Part shown: piece by piece, positions 34,638-43,584 of the stretch | Layout: each line of letters begins with the position of its first letter | How positions within the stretch are numbered: position 1 is the first letter of the stretch | Origin: an uncultured Roseateles sp. | GTDB taxonomy: Bacteria; Pseudomonadota; Gammaproteobacteria; Burkholderiales; Burkholderiaceae_C | DNA: 64,000 nucleotides | NCBI RefSeq assembly: GCF_963422335.1 | Contig: NZ_OY729424.1 | Coordinates: forward strand, 682,001-746,000 | Direction: 5' to 3' | Translations under genes and position numbers: made by a program | Notes under the pieces: generated by a model | The model's input: the letters and a program-made list of their open reading frames with translations, nothing else | Database searches by the model: none | What the model was told of the DNA's origin: nothing

Positions 34638-36701
34638 ATGGAAACACACACCCTGCCCTGCGTTCTGATGCGTGCCGGCACCTCCCGCGGCCCCTTCTTT
34701 CTGCGCGACTGGCTGCCCGAAGACGAGCAGCTGCGCGACGAGGTGCTGATCGGCGCGATCGGCGCGTCCGACCTGTTGCAGGTGGATGGCGTGGGCGGCG
34801 GTAACTCGCTGACCAGCAAGGTCGCCATCGTCTCGCGCTCCAGCGAGCCGGGCTGCGCGGTGGACTATCTGTTCGCCCAGGTCGGCGTCGGCCAGCGCTC
34901 GGTGGACACCCGGCCCAACTGCGGAAACATGCTGGCCGGCGTCGTGCCCTTCGCCATCGAGCAGGGCCTGGTCGAGGCGCAGGACGGCGAGACGACGGTG
35001 CGCGTGTTCAACGTCAACACCCGCTCGCGCATCGACGTGACGGTGCTCACGCCGAATCGCCGCATCCGCTACGACGGCCAGACCAGCATCGATGGCGTGG
35101 CCGGCACCGCCGCGCCGATACGGCTGAACTTTCTCGACGCCTGGGGTGCGATCACCGGCTCGCTGTTTCCCACTGGCCGGCACATTGACCACATAGACGG
35201 CGTGGCACTGACCTGCATCGATGCGGCCATGCCGCTGATGATTGTCCAGGCCGCCGAGCTGGGCCTGAGCGGCCGCGAGGCCCCGGCCGAACTGGATGCC
35301 AACCGCGCGCTGCTGGACCGGCTTGAGCAGCTGCGCCGCGCCGCTGGCGAGCTGATGGGCCTGGGCGATGTGTCGACCAGCGTGATCCCGAAGCCGGTGA
35401 TCGTCAGCCCCGGCGATGACGCCAACAGCATCCGCTCGCGCTACTTCACTCCCCGGCGCTGCCATGCCTCGCATGCGGTGACCGGCGCCATCGGCGTGGC
35501 CACCGCCTTCGCGCTGCCGGGCACGGTGGCCAGTGGCGACCAGGTACCGCAGGGCGTGCGCGGCATCGCCGTGCTGCACCCGCAAGGCCGCATCGAAGTG
35601 GAGGTGGCCGTGCACGGTGAGGGCCCCGACGCGCGCATCGAACGCGCGGCCCTGGTGCGCACCGCCCGAAAGATTCTGCAGGGCGAGTTGCACCTGCCGG
35701 ACTACGTTTTTTCAAGACCCCTGGATGGAGACAACCCCATGTTGAAGAACCTGACCGCCCCGATACTGGCAGCCACCCTCATCGCAGCCAGCGTCCCTGC
35801 CTTCGCCTACCCCGACAAGACCATCACCCTGGTCGTGCCCACCGCCGCCGGCGGCGGCAATGACGCGATGGCGCGCACGATCGCGCAGAAGCTGGGGCCA
35901 CTGCTGGGCCAGAACATCATCATCGACAACCGCGCCGGCGCCAACGGCTCGATTGCCAGCGAGTTCGTCGCCCGCGCCACGCCGGACGGCCACACGCTGT
36001 TCTTCGGCTACATCGCCACGCACAGCATGAACCCGGCGCTGCAGAAGCTGCGCTACGACCCAGTCAACGACTACGAGCCCATAGGCCTGGTCGGCTACTC
36101 GCCGACCCTGATGGTGGCCACCGCCAAGGCGCCGGTCAAGGACGTCAAGGACCTGGTGGCGCAGCTGAAGGCCAAGCCCGATGCCTACAGCTATGCCTCG
36201 GCCGGCAATGGCACGGCGCCGCACTTCGCGGCCGAGCTGTTCCTGCTCAATGCCGGCGTGAAGATGACCGGCATTCCGTACAAGGGCTCGGCGCCGGCGG
36301 TGTCCGACACCATAGGCGGCCAGACGCAGTTCATGTTCCCCAGCCTGTTCACCGCCCTGCCCCATGTGAAGACCGGCAAGCTGCGCGCGCTGGCCATCGC
36401 CGGGCCCAAGCGGGTGTCCTACCTGCCCGATGTGCCGACCTTGAAGGAGGCCGGTGTCGATGGCGTCGATGTGATGCAGTGGTACGGCCTGTTCGCGCCG
36501 GCCAAGACGCCCAAGGCCATCGTCGACCAGATCAACAAGGCGCTGAACCAGGTGCTCAGCGACAAGGAGCTGGTCAAGCGCATCGAGGACCACGGCGCCG
36601 ATGTCGAGACCAGCACGCCTGAGCAGTTCGGCGCCCTGGTCAAGAGCGAGCTGGCGAAGTGGAAGCGCGTCGTCGTGCAGGCCAAGCTGACCGCCGACTG
36701 A
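34638..36701 (+). CDS. Continuous ORF joining a PrpF-like isomerase to a TctC-type solute-binding protein
   Basis: 687 residues, ATG at 34638. Residues 1 to about 362 are PrpF/4-oxalomesaconate tautomerase-like with a DapF-type fold: RAGTSRGPFFL near the start, the RPNCGNM motif, and RTARKILQGELHLPDYVF, where relatives normally stop. Then, with no stop, the frame enters a TctC/Bug protein (320 residues) that starts with its own ATG at 35739, Shine-Dalgarno GGAGA and signal peptide MLKNLTAPILAATLIAAS, followed by PDKTITLVVPTAAGGGNDAMA. A missing stop (for example one base in TCA after DYVF) is the simplest reading. The TctC part is probably translated from 35739. Confidence 0.85.
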   Translation: METHTLPCVLMRAGTSRGPFFLRDWLPEDEQLRDEVLIGAIGASDLLQVDGVGGGNSLTSKVAIVSRSSEPGCAVDYLFAQVGVGQRSVDTRPNCGNMLAGVVPFAIEQGLVEAQDGETTVRVFNVNTRSRIDVTVLTPNRRIRYDGQTSIDGVAGTAAPIRLNFLDAWGAITGSLFPTGRHIDHIDGVALTCIDAAMPLMIVQAAELGLSGREAPAELDANRALLDRLEQLRRAAGELMGLGDVSTSVIPKPVIVSPGDDANSIRSRYFTPRRCHASHAVTGAIGVATAFALPGTVASGDQVPQGVRGIAVLHPQGRIEVEVAVHGEGPDARIERAALVRTARKILQGELHLPDYVFSRPLDGDNPMLKNLTAPILAATLIAASVPAFAYPDKTITLVVPTAAGGGNDAMARTIAQKLGPLLGQNIIIDNRAGANGSIASEFVARATPDGHTLFFGYIATHSMNPALQKLRYDPVNDYEPIGLVGYSPTLMVATAKAPVKDVKDLVAQLKAKPDAYSYASAGNGTAPHFAAELFLLNAGVKMTGIPYKGSAPAVSDTIGGQTQFMFPSLFTALPHVKTGKLRALAIAGPKRVSYLPDVPTLKEAGVDGVDVMQWYGLFAPAKTPKAIVDQINKALNQVLSDKELVKRIEDHGADVETSTPEQFGALVKSELAKWKRVVVQAKLTAD
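35739..36701 (+). CDS. Tripartite tricarboxylate transporter substrate-binding protein (Bug/TctC), likely separate start
   Basis: Same frame as the preceding PrpF-like part but with a full secretory start: GGAGA seven bases before ATG 35739, and a signal peptide ending ASVPAFA. The mature protein is a standard 320-residue Bug/TctC, with GGGNDAMARTIAQKLG, a central DPVNDYEPIGLVGYSPTLMVATA segment and LPDVPTLKEAGVDGVD. Such proteins bind carboxylates or related small molecules in the periplasm; most orphan Bug proteins lack TctAB in cis, and none are here. Listed separately because expression from the internal start is the more likely physiological product. Confidence 0.85.
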   Translation: MLKNLTAPILAATLIAASVPAFAYPDKTITLVVPTAAGGGNDAMARTIAQKLGPLLGQNIIIDNRAGANGSIASEFVARATPDGHTLFFGYIATHSMNPALQKLRYDPVNDYEPIGLVGYSPTLMVATAKAPVKDVKDLVAQLKAKPDAYSYASAGNGTAPHFAAELFLLNAGVKMTGIPYKGSAPAVSDTIGGQTQFMFPSLFTALPHVKTGKLRALAIAGPKRVSYLPDVPTLKEAGVDGVDVMQWYGLFAPAKTPKAIVDQINKALNQVLSDKELVKRIEDHGADVETSTPEQFGALVKSELAKWKRVVVQAKLTAD

Positions 36702-36726
36702 TCACCCACAACAACGGAGACTCCCC

Positions 36727-37800
36727 ATGAAACGAAGCCTTATCGCCACGGCGGCCCTGCTGTCGTGCGTCACAGCCCCGGCCTGGTCACAGAGCGTCAC
36801 CCTGGCCGGCGTCGCCGATGCCGCCGTGCGCCAGGTCAGCAACACGGGCCGCGGCTCGGTCAGCTCGCTGGTCAGCGGCTCGAATGCCACCAGCCGCATC
36901 ATCATCCGCGGCACCGAGGATCTGGGCGGCGGCCTGTCGGCCGGCTTCCATCTGGAGCACGGCCTGCTGCTCGACGCCGGCACGCAGGCCTCGGCCACCC
37001 AGTTCTGGGACCGCCGCTCCACCGTCAGCCTGATCAGCAAGGACTGGAGCGAACTCCGCGCCGGCCGCGACTTCGTACCCACCTACTCGAACTGGAGCCG
37101 CTACGACCCGTTCAGCTATGTCGGCGTCGGTGGTGCCAACAACTTCATCTCGGCCACGCCGAACGGCCCGATACGCGCGGCCTTCGGCACCGGCCTGAAC
37201 ACCACGGTGCGCTCCAGCGATTCGGTGCAGCTGCTGCTGCCCGGCGGGCTTGGCGGCGTCGAGGGCGGCCTGATGCTGGCGGCCGGCGAGGGCGGCACGA
37301 CGGCCACCGGGCAGAACAAGGTGAAGGGCCTGCGCCTGGGCTTCAGCGGCAAGGGCTTCAATGTTTCGGCCGCCGCGGCGCGCAGCGAGAACAATCTGAC
37401 CGCAGGCCATGCCTTCAGCGATCAGGTCATCGCCGGCAGCTATGACTTCGGCGTCGTGCAGCTGTCCGCCGCTGTGCGCCAGTTCAAGTGGAACACCGCG
37501 AAGCAGACCAGCACCTTGATCGGCGCCTGGGTGCCGCTGGGCAAGGGCCAGCTGAAGCTGTCGCTGAACCGGGTCGATCTGTCGGGCCGGGTCGGCGCCA
37601 CCGTCATCGATGCCAATGATGGTCAGCAGCTGGCTATCGGCTATGTCCACGAGCTGAGCAAGCGCAGCGCGCTGTACGCCACCGCCTCGCGCATCGCCAA
37701 CAAGGGCGCGGCCACCTATGTCGTGCCCGGCGGCGCGGCCGGCCTGGCGGGCGGCGGCAGCTCGCGGGGAGTAGAACTGGGTCTGCGCCACAACTTCTGA
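36727..37800 (+). CDS. Gram-negative porin (OmpC/Omp32-like of Burkholderiales)
   Basis: 357 residues. Signal peptide MKRSLIATAALLSCVTAPAWSQ, then SVTLAGVADAAVRQ, the typical N-terminus of betaproteobacterial trimeric porins. IIRGTEDLGGGLSAGFHLEHGL and DRRSTVSLISKDWSELRAGRD are family signatures; the barrel ends in RHNF with C-terminal Phe. CGGAG precedes the ATG. Placed between the TctC gene and catabolic enzymes, it probably provides outer-membrane entry for the cluster's substrate. Confidence 0.92.
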   Translation: MKRSLIATAALLSCVTAPAWSQSVTLAGVADAAVRQVSNTGRGSVSSLVSGSNATSRIIIRGTEDLGGGLSAGFHLEHGLLLDAGTQASATQFWDRRSTVSLISKDWSELRAGRDFVPTYSNWSRYDPFSYVGVGGANNFISATPNGPIRAAFGTGLNTTVRSSDSVQLLLPGGLGGVEGGLMLAAGEGGTTATGQNKVKGLRLGFSGKGFNVSAAAARSENNLTAGHAFSDQVIAGSYDFGVVQLSAAVRQFKWNTAKQTSTLIGAWVPLGKGQLKLSLNRVDLSGRVGATVIDANDGQQLAIGYVHELSKRSALYATASRIANKGAATYVVPGGAAGLAGGGSSRGVELGLRHNF

Positions 37801-37814
37801 AACGGGGGCTTGCG

Positions 37815-38663
37815 ATGGACGATCTGTCTGCCTGGGTGGGACGCAGCGAGACGCTGCACGACCCCCTCACCGTCACGCCGATGGCCGCGCTGCGCGCCAC
37901 CCTGGACTATGCGGCCGCGCCGATAGCGCCCGGCAGCCCGCTGCCGCCGTTGTGGCACTGGCTGTACTTTTTGCCGCTGCACCGGCAGTCGGAGATCGGC
38001 GCCGACGGCCATGCCCGGCGCGGCGGTTTTCTGCCACCGGTGCCTTTGCCACGCCGCATGTGGGCGGGCAGCCAGTTCGAGTTCCGCGCGCCGGTGCGCA
38101 TCGGCGACCGCGTGGCGCGCACCTCGACAATAGCCTCGGTCAACAGCAAGCAGGGCCGCAGCGGCACGCTGGTCTTCGTCAAGGTGCGGCATGAGCTGCG
38201 CTGCAACGAGGCCGCCGAGCCGGCACTGGTCGAGTTCCATGACATCGTCTATCGCGAGGCGCAGCGGCCGGACGATGTGGTGCCACCGCCGCAGGCAGCC
38301 CCCACGGGCGCGGCCTGGCAGCGCGAGATCGTTCCCGACGACGTGCTGCTGTTCCGCTACTCGGCGCTGACCTTCAACGGCCACCGCATCCACTACGACC
38401 GCAAGTACGTGACCGAGGTCGAGGGCTATCCGGGCCTGATCGTTCACGGCCCGCTGATCGCCACCCTGCTGATGGATCTGCTGCACCGGCAGCTGCCCGA
38501 GGCCCAGGTCGCGAGCTTCCAGTTCAAGGCCGTGCGCCCGACCTTCGACCTGCATCCGTTCCGCCTCAATGGCCAGCTCAGTGAGGATGGCAAGACCGTG
38601 CGGCTCTGGGCGCAGGACCACGAAGGCTGGCTGACGATGGACGCCACCGCCACCCTGCGCTGA
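37815..38663 (+). CDS. MaoC/HTD2-like acyl-CoA hydratase (mesaconyl-/itaconyl-CoA hydratase-like)
   Basis: 282 residues of the double-hotdog type. The N-terminal half carries FLPPVPLPRRMWAGSQFEF and the C-terminal half LFRYSALTFNGHRIHYDRKYVTEVEGYPGLIVHGP, with the catalytic Asp/His pattern expected around NGHRIHYD. Relatives hydrate mesaconyl-C4-CoA or itaconyl-CoA to citramalyl-CoA. The next genes, a class III CoA transferase and a CitE-like lyase, match the following logic: activate, hydrate, cleave to acetyl-CoA and pyruvate. Confidence 0.85.
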   Translation: MDDLSAWVGRSETLHDPLTVTPMAALRATLDYAAAPIAPGSPLPPLWHWLYFLPLHRQSEIGADGHARRGGFLPPVPLPRRMWAGSQFEFRAPVRIGDRVARTSTIASVNSKQGRSGTLVFVKVRHELRCNEAAEPALVEFHDIVYREAQRPDDVVPPPQAAPTGAAWQREIVPDDVLLFRYSALTFNGHRIHYDRKYVTEVEGYPGLIVHGPLIATLLMDLLHRQLPEAQVASFQFKAVRPTFDLHPFRLNGQLSEDGKTVRLWAQDHEGWLTMDATATLR

Positions 38664-38675
38664 AAGGAAACCGCC

Positions 38676-39854
38676 ATGCAGCCCCTCAAAGGCCTGACCG
38701 TCGTGACGCTGGAACATGCGATCGCGGCGCCTTTCGCCACCCGTCAGCTCGCCGACCTCGGCGCGCGGGTGATCAAGATCGAGCGCCCGGGCGGCGGCGA
38801 CTTCGCCCGCGGCTATGACAGCCGGGTGCGCGGCCTGGCCTCGCACTTCGTCTGGACCAACCGATCGAAGGAGAGTCTGACGCTGGACGTCAAACATCCC
38901 GAGGCCGCCAAGGTGCTGGAGCGCCTGGTGCTGGAGCAGGCCGACGTGGTGGTGCAAAACCTCGCCCCCGGCGCCGCGGCGAGATTGGGCCTGGGCTACG
39001 AGCGGCTGGCGGCGTTGAAGCCGGACATCATCGTCTGCGACATCTCGGGCTACGGCGCCGATGGCCCCTATCGCGACAAGAAGGCCTACGACCTGCTGAT
39101 ACAGAGCGAGGCCGGCTTCGTCTCGGTCACCGGCACGGCCGACGAGCCCAGCAAGGCCGGCCCGTCGATCGCCGACATCGCTGCCGGCATGTATGCCTAC
39201 ACCAATATCCTGGCCACGCTGCTGCAACGCAACCAGACCGGCCGAGGCCAGCACATCGACATCTCGATGCTGGAGGCCTTGACCGAATGGACCAGCTACC
39301 CGCTGTACTACGCCTTCGACGGCGCGCCGCCGCCGCCGCGCACCGGCGCCAGCCACGCCACCATCTACCCCTACGGCCCCTTCCCGACCGGCGACGGCGG
39401 CACGGTGATGATGGGCCTGCAGAACGAGCGCGAGTGGGTGAACTTCTGCACCACGGTGCTGCAGCAGCCCGAGCTGGCCAGGGACGCCCGCTTCGCCGGC
39501 AACGCCCAGCGCGTGGCCGAGCGGGTGGCGCTGCGCGCGCTGATCGTTGAGGCCTTCAAGCCGCTGACGGTCGCGCAGGTGGTCGAACGGCTGGAGCTGG
39601 CACAGATCGCCAATGCCCGCGTCAACACCATGGCCGACGTCTGGGCCCATCCGCAGCTGAAGGCCCGCCAGCGCTGGCGCGAGGTGGGCAGCCCGGCTGG
39701 CCCGCTGCCGGCCTTGCTGCCGCCGGGGACATGGGACGAAGGCCCGCGCATGGACCCTGTGCCGGCCCTGGGCGAGCACACCGATGCGATCCTGGCCGAG
39801 CTGGGCCTCGATGCCGAGGCCATACGGTCGCTGCGTGCTGCGGAGGCCATCTGA
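38676..39854 (+). CDS. Class III (CaiB/BaiF family) CoA transferase
   Basis: 392 residues. Typical starts: PLKGLTVVTLEHAIAAPFATRQLADLGARVIKIERPGGGDFAR. Later: NRSKESLTLDVKHPEA, YDLLIQSEAGFVSVTG, and GPSIADIAAGMYA, where the family's catalytic Asp lies. These enzymes move CoA between organic acids, for example to itaconate, mesaconate or related acids in cognate pathways. It follows the hydratase gene by 12 bases, with AAAGGAAA before the ATG. Confidence 0.92.
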   Translation: MQPLKGLTVVTLEHAIAAPFATRQLADLGARVIKIERPGGGDFARGYDSRVRGLASHFVWTNRSKESLTLDVKHPEAAKVLERLVLEQADVVVQNLAPGAAARLGLGYERLAALKPDIIVCDISGYGADGPYRDKKAYDLLIQSEAGFVSVTGTADEPSKAGPSIADIAAGMYAYTNILATLLQRNQTGRGQHIDISMLEALTEWTSYPLYYAFDGAPPPPRTGASHATIYPYGPFPTGDGGTVMMGLQNEREWVNFCTTVLQQPELARDARFAGNAQRVAERVALRALIVEAFKPLTVAQVVERLELAQIANARVNTMADVWAHPQLKARQRWREVGSPAGPLPALLPPGTWDEGPRMDPVPALGEHTDAILAELGLDAEAIRSLRAAEAI

Positions 39855-39855
39855 C

Positions 39856-40680
39856 ATGACGCCTCTCACACCGCGCACCTATCTGTTCGTGCCCGGCAAT
39901 CGTGCCGAACGCTTCGCCAAGGCGCTGGCCAGCGGCGCGGATGCCGTGGTGTTCGACCTTGAGGATGCGGTGTCCGCCGATACCAAGGCGGCGGCCCGGG
40001 ACGCCATCGCCAACTGGTCGGCCGGAGCCGGTGACGGCGAACGCGCCCGCGTCGTCGTGCGCATCAACGAGGCCCGCAGCGCCCACTTCGTTGACGATCT
40101 GCGCCTGCTGCGCGAGGCCGGGCTGGGCCGCGCCATGCTGGCCAAGACCGAGTCCGCCAGCGAGATCGATGCGCTGCGTGGCGCCCTGCCTGCGGCCCAG
40201 GTGCTGGCCCTGGTCGAATCGGCGCGCGGCGTCGCTGCGGTCACGGCGCTGGCGCAATGCACGGGCGTCGCGCGCCTGGTCTTCGGCACGCTGGACTTCG
40301 CGCTGGACCTCGATCTGGACATCACCGAGCGGCCCGATGGCCTGCTTCATGCCGCCAGCCGGCTGGTGCTGGCCTCCCGCCTGGCGGGTCTGCCGGCCCC
40401 TGTGGCCGGGGTGACGCCACAGATCGACGACGAGCAGCGCCTGCTGACCGACCTGGCCTGGGCGCGCCGGATGGGCTTCTCCGCCAAGCTCTGCATCCAC
40501 CCGAAGCAGGTGGCACCCATCCACCACGCGCTGGCGCCGAGCGCGCAGGCGCTGGATTGGGCACGGCGCGTGCTCGCCGCCGATGCGGCCTCGCCCGGCG
40601 CCGCCCGGCTGGACGGCCGGATGATCGACCGACCGGTGGTCCTGCAAGCGCAGCGCACGCTGCAGCGCACCGGCCACTGA
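39856..40680 (+). CDS. HpcH/HpaI (CitE-like) acyl-CoA lyase
   Basis: 274 residues from the ATG at 39856, one base after the CoA transferase stop. TYLFVPGNRAERFAKALASGADAVVFDLEDAV is the conserved CitE start, with metal-ligand Glu/Asp in FDLEDAV and LVFGTLDFALDL, and the family Lys and Arg in KTESASEI and VVVRINEA. Relatives cleave citramalyl-CoA (Ccl) or malyl/methylmalyl-CoA. With the hydratase and transferase it completes a chain from an unsaturated dicarboxylate to acetyl-CoA plus a keto acid. Confidence 0.9.
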   Translation: MTPLTPRTYLFVPGNRAERFAKALASGADAVVFDLEDAVSADTKAAARDAIANWSAGAGDGERARVVVRINEARSAHFVDDLRLLREAGLGRAMLAKTESASEIDALRGALPAAQVLALVESARGVAAVTALAQCTGVARLVFGTLDFALDLDLDITERPDGLLHAASRLVLASRLAGLPAPVAGVTPQIDDEQRLLTDLAWARRMGFSAKLCIHPKQVAPIHHALAPSAQALDWARRVLAADAASPGAARLDGRMIDRPVVLQAQRTLQRTGH

Positions 40681-40708
40681 ACTAACGAACCCCAACACGG
40701 AGACCCTC

Positions 40709-42058
40709 ATGGCCTCGACAATCATTGACTCCGCCATCTTCCAAGGCATCTTCTCCAGCGACGCGATGCGCCAGGTCTGGTCCGACGAGAACCGCACGCA
40801 GAAGTACCTGGACATCGAAGCGGCGCTGGCCAAGGTGCAGGGCAAGCTGGGCCTGATCCCGCAAGAAGCGGCCGACGAGATCATCAGCCACTGCCGGCTC
40901 GACCAGATCGACATGGCCAAGCTGCGCCAGCAGACCGAGCGCATCGGCTACCCCATCCTGGGCGTGGTGTCGCAGCTGAACCTGCTGTGCCGCGACAAGC
41001 TGGGCGAGTTCTGCCACTGGGGCGCGACCACGCAGGACATCACCGACACCGCCACGGTGCTGCAGATCCGCGAGGGGCTGGAGCTGGTCGATGCCGAGCT
41101 GACGGCGATCTCGGCCGCGCTGGCCAAGCTGTGCAGGGAACATCGCGACACGCCGATGATAGGCCGCAGCAATCTGCAGCAGGCGATTCCGGTCACCTTC
41201 GGCTACAAGATGGCAGGCCTGCTATCGGCCATCGAGCGGCACCGCGAGCGGCTGGCGCAGCTGCGGCCGCGCGTGCTGGTCGGCGAGTTCGCCGGTGCGG
41301 CCGGCACCCTGGCCTCGCTGCAGACCGGCGCGATGGAGACGCAGGCCGCGCTGTGCGCCGAGCTGGGCCTGGCCCAGCCCGTCATTGCCTGGCACACGAT
41401 ACGCGACAACATCGCCGAGGTCGGCACCTTTCTGGGCCTTGTCGGCGGCACCCTGGGCAAGCTGAGCATGGACGTGAAGCTGATGATGCAGACCGAGGTC
41501 GGCGAGGTCTTCGAGCCCTACGCCCACGGCCGGGGCTCCAGCAGCACGATGCCGCAAAAGCGCAATCCCATTTCGAGCTGCTACATCCACGCGGCGATCT
41601 CAGTCGTGCGCCAGCATGCCGCCGCGCTGATGGACGCGATGGTGGCCGACCACGAGCGCAGCACCGGCCCCTGGGAGATCGAATGGATCGTGCTGCCCGA
41701 GGCCTTCTGCCTGATGGCCGGCGCGCTGAGGCAGTCGCGCCTGGTGCTCGAAGGCCTGGAGGTCGATGTGGCCGCGATGCGCCGCAATATCGACATGACG
41801 CACGGCCTGGTGATGAGCGAGGCGGTGATGATGGGCCTGGGCCCCTACATCGGCCGCGAGTACGCCCATGACCTGGTCTACGACATCTGCCGTGCGGCGG
41901 TGAAGGCGCAGCGCCCGCTGCTTGACCTGCTGTGCGAGCACCCCGAGATCAACAAGCACCTCGACCGCCCGGCGCTGGCGGCGCTGTGCGACCCGAGCAA
42001 CTATCTCGGTCAGTCGGGCGTGATGGTGGACCGGGTGCTGGCCAGGCTGGCGAGCTAG
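40709..42058 (+). CDS. Fumarase/aspartase superfamily lyase (adenylosuccinate-lyase or CMLE-like)
   Basis: 449 residues. The superfamily catalytic loop GSSTMPQKRNP lies near residue 275 and there is an earlier HWGATTQDITDTA segment. This branch (annotated adenylosuccinate lyase or 3-carboxymuconate cycloisomerase family) catalyses beta-elimination of amines or carboxylates from succinyl-like groups, releasing fumarate-like products. It is not purB by context. Within this cluster it could make the unsaturated dicarboxylate from an N-substituted or aminated precursor; this is inference. CGGAGA precedes the ATG. Confidence 0.85.
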   Translation: MASTIIDSAIFQGIFSSDAMRQVWSDENRTQKYLDIEAALAKVQGKLGLIPQEAADEIISHCRLDQIDMAKLRQQTERIGYPILGVVSQLNLLCRDKLGEFCHWGATTQDITDTATVLQIREGLELVDAELTAISAALAKLCREHRDTPMIGRSNLQQAIPVTFGYKMAGLLSAIERHRERLAQLRPRVLVGEFAGAAGTLASLQTGAMETQAALCAELGLAQPVIAWHTIRDNIAEVGTFLGLVGGTLGKLSMDVKLMMQTEVGEVFEPYAHGRGSSSTMPQKRNPISSCYIHAAISVVRQHAAALMDAMVADHERSTGPWEIEWIVLPEAFCLMAGALRQSRLVLEGLEVDVAAMRRNIDMTHGLVMSEAVMMGLGPYIGREYAHDLVYDICRAAVKAQRPLLDLLCEHPEINKHLDRPALAALCDPSNYLGQSGVMVDRVLARLAS

Positions 42059-42153
42059 GCATCGCCAACTTTGCTTGGCCGCGTGCGAAAAGCGAACCAC
42101 GGCCGGTGCGAAGGCGGCCAGAATCGGCTCACCCCCCGCATCAGGTAGCCGCC

Positions 42154-43584
42154 ATGGACATCACCGATCTGACCGCGCAAGCGCTGTCCGCCGCCATCCG
42201 CTCCCGCCAGGTCTCCTGCCGCGAGGTCATGCAGGCCACCTTGGCGCGCATTGCCATCGTCAACCTGCGGCACAACGCCATCGTCAGCCTGCGTGACGGC
42301 GATCAGCTGCTGCGTGAGGCCGATGGCTGCGATGCCGTGCTGGCATCCGGCCAGCCGGTCCGGTGGATGCACGGTCTGCCGCAGGCGATCAAGGACATCG
42401 CCCCGACCGCCGGCCTGCCCACCACCTCCGGCTCGCCGCTGCTGCGCAATTTCATTCCGGCCCAGGACGGGCTGATGGTGCAGCGCATGCGGGCCGCCGG
42501 CTGCATCATCATCGGCAAGACCAACACGCCCGAGTTCGGCCTGGGCTCGCACACCTTCAACGAGGTGTACGGCATCACCCGCAATGCCTACGACCCGTCG
42601 AAATCGGCCGGCGGCAGCAGCGGCGGCGCGGCCGTGGCCCTGGCCACGCGCATGGTGTCCGTGGCCGACGGCAGCGACTTCATGGGCAGCCTGCGCAACC
42701 CTGCAGGCTGGAACAATGTGTTCGGCTTTCGCCCCAGCCAGGGCCGCGTGCCGGCCTGGCCGGTCAACGATGTGTGGGTGAGCCAGCTCAGCACCGAGGG
42801 GCCGATGGCGCGCACCGTGCACGACCTGGCCCTCCTGCTCGACACCCAGTCGGGCCACGACCCGCGCGTGCCGCTGTCGCTGCCCGATCACCCCAGTTTC
42901 GCTGCTGCGCTGGACGACTTCAATCCCAAGACCGCCCGCATCGGCTGGCTGGGCGATCTGGGCGGCTACCTGCCCATGGAGCCCGGCGTGCTGGACGTCT
43001 GCGAGCAGGCCCTGCGCCGCCTGGCCGATGGCGGCTGCAAGGTCGATGCCATCGCCCAGCCCGGCTTTGCGCCGGAGCAGGTCTGGCAGACCTGGCTGGT
43101 CTGGCGGCGCTGGCTGGTGGCCGCGCGCCTGGCACCGCATCTGGCGGCGAATCCGACCAACCGCGCACTGATCAAGCCCGAGGCCCTGTGGGAGCATGAC
43201 CAGGCCGCCGATCTGACCGGTGCCCAGACCCTGGCCGCCAGCGCCCAGCGCAGCGCCTTCTACCAGCAGATGCTGGCCCTGTTCGAGCACCACGACTTCC
43301 TGGCCCTGCCCTCGGCCCAGGTCTGGCCCTTCGACGCCGAGCAACGCTGGCCGACCCAGATCGCCGGCCGCCCCATGGACACCTACCACCGCTGGATGGA
43401 GGTGGTGATCTACGCCACCCTGGCCGGCCTGCCCTGTATCAGCGTGCCGGCGGGGTTCAGTGCCACGGGCTTGCCTATGGGGTTGCAGCTGATAGGCAAG
43501 CCGCGCGGCGATCTGGCGCTGCTGCAGTTGGCGCGGGCGTATGAGACGGCGGCGCAGAATGTGTTGGGCGTGCGGCCCGCCTAA
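42154..43584 (+). CDS. Amidase (amidase signature family)
   Basis: 476 residues from the ATG at 42154. The Ser-cisSer-Lys triad is readable: Lys in HGLPQAIKDI, cis-Ser in SAGGSSGGAA, nucleophile in DGSDFMGSLRNPAG. The SDFMGS form is seen in the 6-aminohexanoate-cyclic-dimer-hydrolase-like subgroup. It could hydrolyse an amide of the pathway substrate, feeding the lyase upstream. It is 95 bases after the lyase and last in the cluster. The longer upstream frame to 41932 is not supported. Confidence 0.9.
   Translation: MDITDLTAQALSAAIRSRQVSCREVMQATLARIAIVNLRHNAIVSLRDGDQLLREADGCDAVLASGQPVRWMHGLPQAIKDIAPTAGLPTTSGSPLLRNFIPAQDGLMVQRMRAAGCIIIGKTNTPEFGLGSHTFNEVYGITRNAYDPSKSAGGSSGGAAVALATRMVSVADGSDFMGSLRNPAGWNNVFGFRPSQGRVPAWPVNDVWVSQLSTEGPMARTVHDLALLLDTQSGHDPRVPLSLPDHPSFAAALDDFNPKTARIGWLGDLGGYLPMEPGVLDVCEQALRRLADGGCKVDAIAQPGFAPEQVWQTWLVWRRWLVAARLAPHLAANPTNRALIKPEALWEHDQAADLTGAQTLAASAQRSAFYQQMLALFEHHDFLALPSAQVWPFDAEQRWPTQIAGRPMDTYHRWMEVVIYATLAGLPCISVPAGFSATGLPMGLQLIGKPRGDLALLQLARAYETAAQNVLGVRPA

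Noticed and set aside
40709..42058. purB adenylosuccinate lyase of purine synthesis
   Set aside because: Same superfamily, but its placement in a catabolic cluster between a CitE-like lyase and an amidase argues for a different substrate.
42154..43584. GatA subunit of the Glu-tRNA amidotransferase
   Set aside because: The nucleophile region reads SDFMGSLRNPAG and the context lacks GatB/GatC; it is a catabolic-type amidase.
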